The notes: generated by a model not told the origin, from the sequence alone. Shown: positions 1-6,595, counted from the stretch's first letter. The stretch is DNA of 9,196 bases from Rhodobacterales bacterium UBA7416 (GCA_002469545.1 DKMK01000111.1:1-9196); one strand, 5' to 3'. Made by a program: numbers and translations.

Positions 1-10
1 CGCTCAGGGG

Positions 11-226
11 ATGGGGTGGGCCGGGTACATGCGGCAAAATTCTCGCATCCATGCTTTGGCTATGTTTGTTTTGGTACTTGATATACCAGCCAATCATGCG
101 TCCAATGCGTTACCCGATGCAAATAAACGTCAGTTTAAAAAGGCATTGAAAGAATTAGCAAAGCAGCCAGATAAGATTTCCAATCTGAAAGAGCGACTGT
201 CGAACCAACGTCTTGATGCCACATAA
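11..226 (+). CDS. Short lysine-rich hypothetical protein, possibly the 3' end of a longer gene
   Basis: I do not recognise this protein. The frame is open to the window edge, so the true start may lie upstream. ATGs inside the window are at 11 and 29. The segment after the ATG at 29 begins with a few basic residues and a hydrophobic stretch (LAMFVLVLDIPA), a weak signal-peptide or membrane-anchor look. The C-terminal 40 or so residues are charged and helix-prone (FKKALKELAKQ, KISNLKERLSNQ) and use the same TTG-rich leucine codons as the neighbours. That argues for real coding at least from about position 100. A different frame (3-149) reads as a hydrophobic peptide and could instead be the end of an upstream membrane protein. 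The stop is 42 bp before the racemase-like gene, so the two may be co-transcribed. Confidence 0.4.
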   Translation: MGWAGYMRQNSRIHALAMFVLVLDIPANHASNALPDANKRQFKKALKELAKQPDKISNLKERLSNQRLDAT

Positions 227-268
227 CGCGGGTTTTGCCGTTGCTAAATTACAGAAAGCACCAATTTT

Positions 269-910
269 ATGCGTATTTCATTCCTACATACTGCACAGGT
301 TCACGTGAATACCTTTGATGCTATTTTTCAAACACTCGCTCCTACAGTAACGCTCCAACATCATGTTGCACCTGAATTGTTGGCACAAGCACGCGCCGAA
401 GGGTTGGATGTTGTTCGCGACGAAACAATCGGGATTTTAACCGATCTCGCATCTGCGGATGCGGTGGTTTGCACATGCTCTACATTGGGGCCACTGTTGG
501 ATGGGATGACAGGCACACATATTTTGCGCATTGATAGACCTGTGATGGAATATGCCTGTGCACAGGGTGAAAATATTTTGGTTGCAATCTGTTTGGAAAG
601 CACACGAAATTCAACCTTGGCGCTTTTGTCGGAATGCGCGGCGAAGACTAATCAAGATATTTCCACTGACGTTGTGTTGTGCGATTCGGCGTGGCCATTT
701 TTCGAAGCTGGCGAAATCGATCTGTTCGCCGCGCAAATCACCCAGACAATTCAAAACCATTTAATGTGCAATAACAGTTTTGATTGCATTGTTTTGGCCC
801 AAGCATCGATGCATGTCGCTGAACCATTCTTACAGGACTTGGGCATACCAGTCGTATCATCACCGATGATGGCCGCTAAACGCGCGTTGGAAATTGCTCA
901 CAATAAATAA
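269..910 (+). CDS. Asp/Glu/hydantoin racemase superfamily protein with one catalytic cysteine
   Basis: This 213-residue protein has the length and two-lobe motif order of the Asp/Glu racemase superfamily. Members use paired cysteines for cofactor-independent racemisation of amino acids or hydantoins, and single-Cys relatives include decarboxylases and isomerases. The first catalytic motif is clear at residues 67-75 (VCTCSTLGP, Cys68 and Cys70). The second-lobe motif at 175-181 reads VLAQASM, where true racemases have a VLGCAGM-like sequence, so the second cysteine is replaced by Gln178. The C-terminal GIPVVSSP near 192-199 also fits the fold. No signal peptide or membrane segment is seen, so it is probably cytosolic. 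The ribosome-binding site upstream is weak. An aminotransferase follows after a 64-bp gap, suggesting amino-acid metabolism, but the substrate cannot be read from sequence. The superfamily call is firm; the activity is open. Confidence 0.75.
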   Translation: MRISFLHTAQVHVNTFDAIFQTLAPTVTLQHHVAPELLAQARAEGLDVVRDETIGILTDLASADAVVCTCSTLGPLLDGMTGTHILRIDRPVMEYACAQGENILVAICLESTRNSTLALLSECAAKTNQDISTDVVLCDSAWPFFEAGEIDLFAAQITQTIQNHLMCNNSFDCIVLAQASMHVAEPFLQDLGIPVVSSPMMAAKRALEIAHNK

Positions 911-926
911 GTCAGCACTATTGACT

Positions 927-932
927 TATAAT
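927..932 (+). promoter_or_regulatory. Possible -10 box for the aminotransferase gene
   Basis: A perfect TATAAT lies at 927-932, between the racemase-like stop (910) and the aminotransferase start (975). It would place transcription start near 939 and give a leader of about 36 bases. No good -35 box is found at 16-18 bases upstream (about 904-909 is AT-rich only), so this may be a chance match in AT-rich spacer DNA. Confidence 0.3.
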
Positions 933-974
933 TAAATCCATACGAACATCATCTCAGAAATGGGAGAGGTCGCT

Positions 975-2183
975 ATGGATTGGACACATATTTTAGCCAA
1001 CCGCAATTCGCAGATGAAAGCATCTGAAATTCGCGAACTTTTGAAACTGTTGGATCAGCCCGACATCATTTCTTTTGCCGGTGGCATTCCTGACGCTGCC
1101 CTGTTCCCAAAGACTGAAATCCAAGCGGCCTATACCCACGTATTGGAAAACGATCCCAGCAATGCCGCCCTTCAATACGCACCGTCCGAAGGGTATCCAC
1201 CATTGCGTGAATGGATCAAATCAGAAATGGCCAAGATTGGTGCCGATTGCGGGATCGACAACATCATGATCACATCAGGCTCCCAACAAGCCCTAGATTA
1301 TTTGGGAAAGTTATTTTTAAATGCTGGCGACACAGCCTTGGTTAGTTGGCCATCATATCTGGGCGCACTTGGCGCATTTAATGCATATGAACCGCGATAT
1401 GATCGATTGGACCCCCAAAGCAACCGCCCCGCACAGGATTACGCGGATGCTGCCGCACCGACAGGTCGGGTAAAGTTTGCTTATATGTCCGTTGATTTTG
1501 CAAACCCAACAGGCGTTACCTTGGACACCCAAGACCGCGTTAATATTCTTCAACTCGCAACTGATTTGGACATCGCAATCATCGAAGACGCCGCATACCA
1601 AGCGTTGCGATATGATGGGGAACCGACAACACCGATTTTGGCGATGGAGCTGGCCCAACAAGGCGACATCGATAAATGCCGTACTGTTTTTACGGGCAGC
1701 TTTTCCAAAACCCTATCTCCTGGGTTACGCGTTGGTTGGGTTGTCGCCGCGAAATCGGTAATCGCGCAAATGGTATTAATCAAACAAGCGTCCGATCTAC
1801 ATTCACCCAGTATCAATCAGATGGTTGTGAACCATGTCGCACGTGATTGTTTTGACCAACATGTTGCCAAGGTACGCGCGCACTATCACGCGCGACGCGA
1901 TGATATGTTAAACGCATTGAAAACTTACATGCCACAGAATGTGGAATGGACACACCCCGAAGGCGGTATGTTCATTTGGCTTACCTTGCCCGACCATATC
2001 GATGGCGCGATTTTGTTAGCTGACAGTTTGAAAACACAAAGAGTGGCGTTCGTCCCGGGACAAGCATTTTTTGCTGACGGTTCGGGGTCAAATACCATAC
2101 GGCTAAACTTCACCAATGCAGGTTCAAAACAAATCGAAATCGGCATCAAACGATTGGCCAAATTGATCCAAACGATGCTGTAA
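975..2183 (+). CDS. PLP-dependent aminotransferase, class I/II (2-aminoadipate/multi-substrate type)
   Basis: This 402-residue, probably cytosolic, fold-type I PLP enzyme would transfer an amino group between an amino acid and a 2-oxo acid. Key parts are in order: the N-terminal FAGGIPDAALFP typical of the LysN/kynurenine-aminotransferase-like group (about 34-45); GSQQ for phosphate contact (102-105); ANPTG with Asn177; Asp205 in IIEDAAY, which pairs with the pyridine nitrogen; the Schiff-base lysine Lys245 in GSFSKTLSPGLRVGW; and Arg376 in IRLNFTNAG, which binds the substrate carboxylate. All catalytic residues are present and the length is normal. I chose the ATG at 975 over the in-frame ATG at 960 because a strong GGGAGAGG ribosome-binding site (962-969) sits five bases before 975 and would be inside the gene otherwise. 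The amino donor is unknown; aromatic, branched-chain or 2-aminoadipate are typical for the group. Confidence 0.9.
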   Translation: MDWTHILANRNSQMKASEIRELLKLLDQPDIISFAGGIPDAALFPKTEIQAAYTHVLENDPSNAALQYAPSEGYPPLREWIKSEMAKIGADCGIDNIMITSGSQQALDYLGKLFLNAGDTALVSWPSYLGALGAFNAYEPRYDRLDPQSNRPAQDYADAAAPTGRVKFAYMSVDFANPTGVTLDTQDRVNILQLATDLDIAIIEDAAYQALRYDGEPTTPILAMELAQQGDIDKCRTVFTGSFSKTLSPGLRVGWVVAAKSVIAQMVLIKQASDLHSPSINQMVVNHVARDCFDQHVAKVRAHYHARRDDMLNALKTYMPQNVEWTHPEGGMFIWLTLPDHIDGAILLADSLKTQRVAFVPGQAFFADGSGSNTIRLNFTNAGSKQIEIGIKRLAKLIQTML

Positions 2184-2199
2184 CCACCCAATTCTGCGC

Positions 2200-2228
2200 T
2201 TGATTGATAGGGCGATGCGCCCTATACC
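2200..2228 (+). promoter_or_regulatory. Perfect hairpin after the aminotransferase; possible terminator, or operator in a promoter spacer
   Basis: Positions 2207-2214 (ATAGGGCG) and 2218-2225 (CGCCCTAT) form a perfect 8-bp inverted repeat around ATG. It starts 24 bases after the aminotransferase stop, the usual place for a terminator, but no T-run follows. The repeat also lies between a TTGATT (2200-2205) and a TATACC (2223-2228) spaced 17 bases apart. It could therefore instead be an operator inside a promoter that drives rplS. The sequence does not decide between these. Confidence 0.4.
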
Positions 2229-2476
2229 CCGCTCACTTGGTATGGAAAGGATTCGTATGATTCCGCTTTGTACCTTGGGCCCACAGAATTCGGGTGCACA
2301 ATATGGGAATTTCTTCTGTCCCAGTATTTCGCATTCATCGCCATCGCGATCCGCATTCCAAAGCCACCCGAAACGTCGATTTGAAACTCTGGCGGGTGCC
2401 GCGGCGACCCGAGTGAAGGCCAAGAGCTCTGAGATTGAAAAATCAAAATGCCCCAAAGGGTATAAAGGAAAACGTT
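2226..2476 (+). ncRNA. Candidate structured 5' leader of rplS (non-coding gap)
   Basis: No convincing gene lies between 2184 and 2476. The stretch can fold. One element pairs CAGAATTC (2284-2291) with GAATT (2307-2311) and CTG (2316-2318). A second, nearer rplS, nests GATTT/AAATC (2378-2382/2440-2444), CTCTGGC with GCC-A-AGAG (2387-2393/2419-2426) and GGGT/ACCC (2394-2397/2407-2410). A small CCC-AAA-GGG hairpin and the rplS ribosome-binding site follow. Long structured leaders commonly mediate autogenous control of ribosomal protein genes, so an rplS leader is a reasonable inference. I do not recognise it as a named RNA family. The pairings were found by eye and carry no covariation support, and the 5' end is arbitrary. 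Confidence 0.35.
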
Positions 2477-2848
2477 ATGAACTTGATTGCACAAATCGAA
2501 GCAGAGCAAATTGCAGCTCTTGGCAAAGATCTACCAGATTTCAAAGCAGGCGACACAGTACGTGTTGGCTTTAAAGTAACAGAGGGCACGCGCTCTCGTA
2601 TTCAGAATTACGAAGGCGTTTGCATTGCACGTCAAGGCGGTTCAACAATCGCTGCGTCATTCACAGTACGTAAAATCTCATTTGGTGAAGGCGTAGAACG
2701 CGTATTCCCATTGTACTCTACAAACATCGACAGCATCGAAGTTGTACGTCGTGGCCGTGTACGTCGCGCGAAATTGTACTACTTGCGTGATCGTCGCGGT
2801 AAGTCTGCGCGTATCGCAGAAAAAACAAACTACCGTCCAAAGAAATAA
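2477..2848 (+). CDS. rplS: Large ribosomal subunit protein bL19
   Basis: This 123-residue protein is L19, located in the 50S subunit at the interface with the 30S subunit, where it helps form an intersubunit bridge. The family signature is plain: FKAGDTVRVGFKVTEG at about 22-37, the YEGVCIAR strand, VRKISFGEGVERVFPL in the middle, and the basic RRGRVRRAKLYYLR segment before a short C-terminal tail. The start at 2477 has an AAAGGA ribosome-binding site seven bases upstream (2464-2469) and gives the usual alphaproteobacterial N-terminus (MNLIAQIEAEQIAALG). Upstream in-frame starts would add unrelated leader sequence. Codons (CGT, GTA, GCA, ACA) differ from those of the metabolic genes, as expected for a highly expressed gene. 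The rpsP-rimM-trmD genes that often precede rplS are not in this window; an aminotransferase is there instead. Confidence 0.97.
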   Translation: MNLIAQIEAEQIAALGKDLPDFKAGDTVRVGFKVTEGTRSRIQNYEGVCIARQGGSTIAASFTVRKISFGEGVERVFPLYSTNIDSIEVVRRGRVRRAKLYYLRDRRGKSARIAEKTNYRPKK

Positions 2849-2869
2849 GCTTCTTGGATTTCAGATTTT

Positions 2870-2896
2870 AAAGGCGGCCCTCGGGTCGCCTTTTTT
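2870..2896 (+). terminator. Rho-independent terminator after rplS
   Basis: AAAGGCG (2870-2876) pairs with CGCCTTT (2887-2893), extended inside by a G-T wobble and two or three G-C pairs. A run of six T (2891-2896) and further T-rich sequence follow. The stem begins 22 bases after the rplS stop, so most rplS transcripts should end here, leaving the next gene to its own promoter. Confidence 0.9.
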
Positions 2897-2907
2897 GTTT
2901 TTATGGT

Positions 2908-2935
2908 TTGACACGACCGCAACTCAGGGTTTAAT
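2908..2935 (+). promoter_or_regulatory. Sigma-70-type promoter for the membrane-protein gene
   Basis: A consensus TTGACA (2908-2913) and TTTAAT (2930-2935, five of six matches) are separated by 16 bases. They sit just after the rplS terminator. Transcription would start near 2942, about 23 bases before the ATG at 2965, leaving room for the AAGAG ribosome-binding site at about 2953-2958. Confidence 0.65.
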
Positions 2936-2964
2936 TTCCGGCTATATTTTATTAAGAGTTTTTT

Positions 2965-3888
2965 ATGTTCAGCCTTTTTAGACACTCCGTTTTGCACGCA
3001 AAACGTATTTTTTGGTTCAGCCTGATTGAATGGACATTTTTCATCGGTGCCATCCTTCTGGTAGCATATAGCGCAGGCTTACTTATTGGCGAAGGTGCGC
3101 TCGCGATTTTTGGTTATATCGGAATTGGTTTCATCTTTCTTCCTCTCAGTCAGATTCGCGGTGTTTTACTAAACCTAGGCGAAACAGGTTCACTGGAAGT
3201 TGAAAAAATCATGTCTTCCATAAAACTATTGTTCCGTTTTTGGGGGGTGGTCTTAACGGTTCCACTCGCAATTTCCTTGGTCGTTTTACTGCTCGTCTTT
3301 CAGTTGGGATTTCTGGGCGATATTGATCTAACATTAGCCGAGAGCGACCCAATAACTTTGATCACGCTTCTTGCCCCAAAGCTCGTCACCAGCGCAGTAT
3401 TACAACTCTCTTTAGGTTTTGTTTTTCTGGTCTTCTTATTTACATTCAGTTCAAACATGGTGCCATTTACAGCGATTGCAGCAAACCTTGGAACGAAACA
3501 CAGGGGATTAGATCCCTTTTTCGGCTTTGGCGCTTACAAATTCAAAGCATTTTTCCTAACTTTAACAATATTGATCGTGGATGCTGTCATTTTGACGATC
3601 ACACTGGGCTTGACGTCCTATGTAATGCTTAATGCGGCACCCTTTGTCGATCTTGATACGCTCGAAGTAAATATCCCGCTATCAATCATCATAATTTGGT
3701 CAGCGGCATATCTGGTACTGATCTTTGTTCAAAACATTTGGTTCAGTGCATGCGCCCTACTTTTCACTTTGCACAAGCAGGACGCCGCACAAAACGACAT
3801 TGATCGCGAACATCAAATGTATGGCCATCAATTCGACGACCAAGATTTACGCTCCCTAAGGCTCGCACGGCAAAAAAGGGTAAACTAA
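2965..3888 (+). CDS. Uncharacterised polytopic membrane protein, about six transmembrane segments
   Basis: I do not recognise a functional family. The 307-residue protein is strongly hydrophobic, with likely membrane spans near residues 18-41, 45-63, 90-115, 142-164, 194-222 and 238-266. The basic N-terminus (RHSVLHAKR) and a charged tail of about 37 residues (271-307, rich in D, Q, R, H and K) suggest both ends face the cytoplasm. A loop between the fourth and fifth spans carries HRGLDPFFGFGAYKFKAFF, with the G/F/Y-rich look of a re-entrant or amphipathic segment. No transporter, kinase or protease motif is visible. It sits between rplS and rpmE but is isolated from rplS by a terminator and has its own promoter. 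A tiny ORF starts on its stop codon. Codon use is like its neighbours, so recent transfer is not suggested. It is clearly a real gene; the function is open. Confidence 0.85.
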   Translation: MFSLFRHSVLHAKRIFWFSLIEWTFFIGAILLVAYSAGLLIGEGALAIFGYIGIGFIFLPLSQIRGVLLNLGETGSLEVEKIMSSIKLLFRFWGVVLTVPLAISLVVLLLVFQLGFLGDIDLTLAESDPITLITLLAPKLVTSAVLQLSLGFVFLVFLFTFSSNMVPFTAIAANLGTKHRGLDPFFGFGAYKFKAFFLTLTILIVDAVILTITLGLTSYVMLNAAPFVDLDTLEVNIPLSIIIIWSAAYLVLIFVQNIWFSACALLFTLHKQDAAQNDIDREHQMYGHQFDDQDLRSLRLARQKRVN

Positions 3889-3977
3889 TGCTTGCGAGCA
3901 AAGGGGATTCTGGTCTATACGCGCCCATCAGATTCAAGTTTGGTGACAGGCAACCGGAAGAGCCGCTGCGTGATTAG
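3888..3977 (+). CDS. Candidate 29-residue microprotein translationally coupled to the membrane protein
   Basis: This short ORF begins at an ATG overlapping the membrane-protein stop (TAATG at 3886-3890) and ends with TAG at 3975-3977. An AAGGG ribosome-binding site (3876-3880) lies seven bases before the start, inside the upstream gene, which is the classic layout for translational coupling. The predicted peptide is soluble and charged, starting MLASKGDSGLYAP and ending RQPEEPLRD. It has no cysteines, signal peptide or membrane span. It ends 20 bases before rpmE. I know of no family for it. It may be a genuine small partner of the membrane protein, a coupling device or a chance ORF. The RBS and stop-start overlap favour translation but do not prove function. 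Confidence 0.4.
   Translation: MLASKGDSGLYAPIRFKFGDRQPEEPLRD
3892..3921 (+). promoter_or_regulatory. Weak candidate promoter for rpmE
   Basis: TTGCGA (3892-3897) and TATACG (3916-3921) lie 18 bases apart, each matching four of six consensus positions. Transcription would begin near 3928 and give rpmE a leader of about 70 bases. No terminator separates rpmE from the membrane-protein gene, so rpmE may also be read through from 2908. Confidence 0.3.
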
Positions 3978-3997
3978 CCGAACATTAGGAGCCCAAA

Positions 3998-4219
3998 ATG
4001 AAAAAAGAACTACACCCAGATTACCACATGATCACTGTTAAATTGACAGATGGTTCAACTTACGAAACACGCTCTACATATGGTTCAGAAGGCGACGTAT
4101 TGTCGTTGGACATCGATCCATCAGCGCACCCAGCTTGGACTGGCGGCAACCAAAAATTGATGGATGCTGGCGGACGCGTTTCAAAGTTCAAAAACAAATA
4201 CGCTGGTCTGGGCTTCTAA
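3998..4219 (+). CDS. rpmE: Large ribosomal subunit protein bL31, zinc-independent (C-minus) form
   Basis: This 73-residue protein is L31, a small 50S protein that bridges to the head of the 30S subunit. The family pattern is clear: MKKELHPDYH at the start, DGSTYETRSTYG, the central DIDPSAHPAWTGG, and GGRVSKFKNKYAGLGF at the end. It contains no cysteine, so the CXXC-type zinc site of C-plus L31 proteins is absent. This is the C-minus type, known in other bacteria as the form not needing zinc. A strong TTAGGAG ribosome-binding site at about 3985-3991 lies close before the ATG. A strong terminator follows. Whether the genome also has a C-plus paralogue regulated by Zur cannot be seen here. Confidence 0.97.
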   Translation: MKKELHPDYHMITVKLTDGSTYETRSTYGSEGDVLSLDIDPSAHPAWTGGNQKLMDAGGRVSKFKNKYAGLGF

Positions 4220-4241
4220 GCCAACCACCATACGAATTCTT

Positions 4242-4269
4242 AAAACGCCGCTTTTCAGCGGCGTTTTTT
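4242..4269 (+). terminator. Rho-independent terminator after rpmE
   Basis: AAAACGCCGC (4242-4251) and GCGGCGTTTT (4258-4267) form a perfect 10-bp stem with a six-base loop (TTTTCA), ending in six T (4264-4269). It begins 23 bases after the rpmE stop and separates this transcript from mipZ. Confidence 0.95.
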
Positions 4270-4324
4270 ATTGCGCACGCTCCAAAACTTGCCCATATCT
4301 TAGCCTAAAAACGGGCGGTAGATC

Positions 4325-5113
4325 ATGTCAAAATTATTGGTATTCGGAAACGAAAAAGGCGGGGCAGGAAAATCAACCTTGTCCATGCACGTTGCTTGTG
4401 CACTGCTGCAAAGCGGTGCCAAGGTTGGCGTGTTGGATTTGGACTTGCGCCAGTTGACCTTACGCCGGTTTTTCGAAAACCGTACTGGCTTCGCCGAAAA
4501 CCACGCGCCCGACCTACCGATGGCACATGTTGGCAGCATCAATCCCGATTCAAACAACAGCGAAGATCAAGAGTTTCAAAGCGTAACAACAGAATTGATG
4601 ACGCAAAACGACTTTGTTGTCGTTGATTGCCCAGGCGCATTGACGAAATACAGTGAATTGGCCCACGCCAATGCGGATACACTGATTACCCCAATGAACG
4701 ACAGCTTTATTGATTTCGACCTTTTGGCGCGAATTGATCCAGAAACCAATGCTGTAAAGGGGCCTTCAATCTATTCTGAAATGGTTTGGGATGCGCGCAA
4801 GGCGCGTTCATTGTCAGGTGGAAAACCAATCGACTGGATCGTCGCCCGAAACCGTCTCTCTGCCACGAATATGCACAACAAACGCAAAGTTGGCGAAGCG
4901 TTGGAAAATCTGTCCAAACGCATTGGATTTCGTCTGGCTCCCGGCCTCTCGGACCGCGTAATTTTCAAGGAACTGTTTCCCAAGGGATTAACAGTCGCAG
5001 ACCCAAGCACCCTAACCCACTTACCATCATCAATGTCCAACATCGCAGCACGCCAAGAATTGCGCGACTTGATGATCGAGCTAAATCTTCCAAACTTCAA
5101 GGTTGGGTTTTAA
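4325..5113 (+). CDS. mipZ: MipZ-type ParA family ATPase, division-site positioning
   Basis: This 262-residue deviant Walker-type ATPase closely follows the pattern of Caulobacter MipZ. That protein forms ATP-dependent dimers on DNA near the ParB-bound origin and blocks FtsZ assembly there, directing division to mid-cell. Visible motifs are the Walker A NEKGGAGKST (signature Lys11, Lys16), the A' motif DLDLRQ with Asp40, the FFENR segment shared with MipZ (49-53), Walker B VVVDCPG with Asp101, and the MipZ-like TPMNDSFIDFD (122-132). The second half keeps GFRLAPGLSDRVIFKELFPKGL and SMSNIAARQELR, both recalling MipZ rather than chromosome-partitioning ParA. No parB is adjacent, which also fits MipZ. 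The start at 4325 puts the Walker A loop at the usual distance. Only a weak GGGCGG lies upstream as an RBS. With a terminator before it, it needs its own promoter; I see only a poor one near 4271-4301. Its stop overlaps that of dacC. Confidence 0.9.
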   Translation: MSKLLVFGNEKGGAGKSTLSMHVACALLQSGAKVGVLDLDLRQLTLRRFFENRTGFAENHAPDLPMAHVGSINPDSNNSEDQEFQSVTTELMTQNDFVVVDCPGALTKYSELAHANADTLITPMNDSFIDFDLLARIDPETNAVKGPSIYSEMVWDARKARSLSGGKPIDWIVARNRLSATNMHNKRKVGEALENLSKRIGFRLAPGLSDRVIFKELFPKGLTVADPSTLTHLPSSMSNIAARQELRDLMIELNLPNFKVGF

Positions 5114-6558
5114 GAGCCCGGCTGAATAACGGAACAGGGTTTGTTGCGCGCCTTCAAGCGTGCGCAAGCTTTGCGGGCAGACGACTCGCTGACGCCAACA
5201 AACCGTGCACGATACAAATGGCGACCATCAACTTTGGCGCCAATAATTTTACGATGTGCACCTTCCAGTGAACCAAGGTCAGCCAACGCGGTACGCAAAA
5301 GCGTTTTCTGCGCTTTATAGCGCGTTGAATACGCCCCCAACTGTACCGACCAACCACCACCGCGTGGCGTGTCCGCACGCGAAACGATGCGGTTAATATC
5401 AGGTTCGGGTTCGATGTACCCACGTTGGGTATGTGCAACCGTCACCGCGGCGACAATGGTGTTTTCCGTTTCCAGCGTTGGTGCAGCAGGTGCCAACAAG
5501 CCAACGTTCGCTTGCGCGTTACGCGCTGCGTTTGCTTGCGCCGCCGCCAAAATTTCAGCCTCCATCGACTGTAAAACAACAGACGCCATCACAATCGCGG
5601 CCTCGTCGAATTTTGGGCGATGTTTTGGACGCGGGCTGTTTGCTGCTGCGCGCGGTGCCTTTATTATAAAACTGTCAGATTTTACCGGTCGCGTTGCGGC
5701 GGCCAAACGAGACCCAGAAGACGGTGATGCAGGGGCAGCGCCCTTTGCATATTTCGTTGGTGCACGACCAAAACCCATGTCCAACAATTCAGCAATCCTT
5801 GCGTTACGCGTTGCCGATGTACGGCCACCAAAAACAGTTGCAATAATACGTTTGTTGCCACGTTTTGCGGACGAAACAAGATTGAACCCTGCGGCATTAG
5901 TATAACCAGTTTTAATTCCATCAGCGCCACGATAATTCGCCAACAATCTACGGTTGGTATTTGGAACTGTGCGCAGACCTGCATCCGTCGTACGACGTGA
6001 GAACAGATTGTAATAATCTGGAAAATCATACATCAGATGGCGTCCCAATATGGACATATCGCGCGCCGTAGACAAATGCCCACTGGCCGTTAATCCATGC
6101 GCGTTTTTAAACGTTGTACGCTTCATGCCCAATGCTTTGGCTTGTGCTGTCATTTGTGCCGTAAATTTTGCTTCACTTCCAGCGATCGCCTCGCCTAGCA
6201 AAGTAGCGGCATCGTTTGCGGATTTCACCGCAGTCGCGCGGATCAGATTTCGCACCGTAATGCGCATACCTTCTTTAAGACCCAATCGCGATGGTGGTTC
6301 AGATGCAGCATTGCGTGACGTTTTGATCTTTTTATCCAACGATAACTGACCGCTTTCAACTGCCTTAAACGCCAAATAAAGGGTCATCATTTTCGTCAGG
6401 GACGCAGGGTGCAAACGTGTATCTGCGTTGCGCGAATGCAGCACCTCACCTGTGCGTGCATCCATAACAAATGCCGCATAGGGCGCCGCTGTCGCCAGCC
6501 CGCCCATAAAAAATAATACTAACGCGAGAACTGCCCCGCTGAATGCCTGTAATCGCAT
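5110..6558 (-). CDS. dacC: D-alanyl-D-alanine carboxypeptidase (peptidase S11) with C-terminal SPOR domain
   Basis: This 482-residue penicillin-binding protein of the DacA/DacC class would remove the terminal D-alanine from peptidoglycan pentapeptides in the periplasm. A signal peptide spans about residues 1-24, with cleavage near ATA-AP. The S11 catalytic motifs are complete: SLTK with nucleophile Ser53, SAN at 113-115 and KTG at 216-218. A region rich in Ala, Pro and Lys (about 265-400), with a likely helix near 318-350, links to a SPOR domain at about 402-480 (GGWSVQLGAYST to CSVIQ). SPOR domains bind denuded glycan at the septum, so the enzyme is probably drawn to division sites. The usual DacA C-terminal amphipathic anchor is not evident; SPOR may replace it. 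A GGGGAAA ribosome-binding site (6562-6568, minus strand) precedes the start. The gene symbol is by resemblance; dacA or dacD would be equally defensible. Convergent with mipZ. Confidence 0.9.
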   Translation of the reverse strand: MRLQAFSGAVLALVLFFMGGLATAAPYAAFVMDARTGEVLHSRNADTRLHPASLTKMMTLYLAFKAVESGQLSLDKKIKTSRNAASEPPSRLGLKEGMRITVRNLIRATAVKSANDAATLLGEAIAGSEAKFTAQMTAQAKALGMKRTTFKNAHGLTASGHLSTARDMSILGRHLMYDFPDYYNLFSRRTTDAGLRTVPNTNRRLLANYRGADGIKTGYTNAAGFNLVSSAKRGNKRIIATVFGGRTSATRNARIAELLDMGFGRAPTKYAKGAAPASPSSGSRLAAATRPVKSDSFIIKAPRAAANSPRPKHRPKFDEAAIVMASVVLQSMEAEILAAAQANAARNAQANVGLLAPAAPTLETENTIVAAVTVAHTQRGYIEPEPDINRIVSRADTPRGGGWSVQLGAYSTRYKAQKTLLRTALADLGSLEGAHRKIIGAKVDGRHLYRARFVGVSESSARKACARLKARNKPCSVIQPGS

Positions 6559-6595
6559 CGGTTTCCCCGATAACTTGTTTCTGCCTCGGCCGCGG

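Noticed and set aside
3..149. Hydrophobic reading frame at the left edge in a different frame from the called ORF
   Set aside because: It could be the end of an upstream membrane protein, but it uses rarer codons (AGG, GGA, CTA) and ends inside the better-supported lysine-rich frame; it cannot be settled without upstream sequence.
960..974. In-frame ATG at 960 as the aminotransferase start
   Set aside because: A strong GGGAGAGG lies between this ATG and the one at 975, correctly spaced for 975.
2200..2574. Long plus-strand open frame across the rplS leader and into rplS
   Set aside because: It overlaps the start of rplS by about 100 bases in another frame, has no family resemblance or convincing ribosome-binding site, and the region is better explained as a structured leader.
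5369..5905. 178-codon open frame on the plus strand inside dacC
   Set aside because: It is the antisense shadow of the Ala-rich linker and catalytic domain of dacC, whose motifs and signal peptide are complete on the minus strand.
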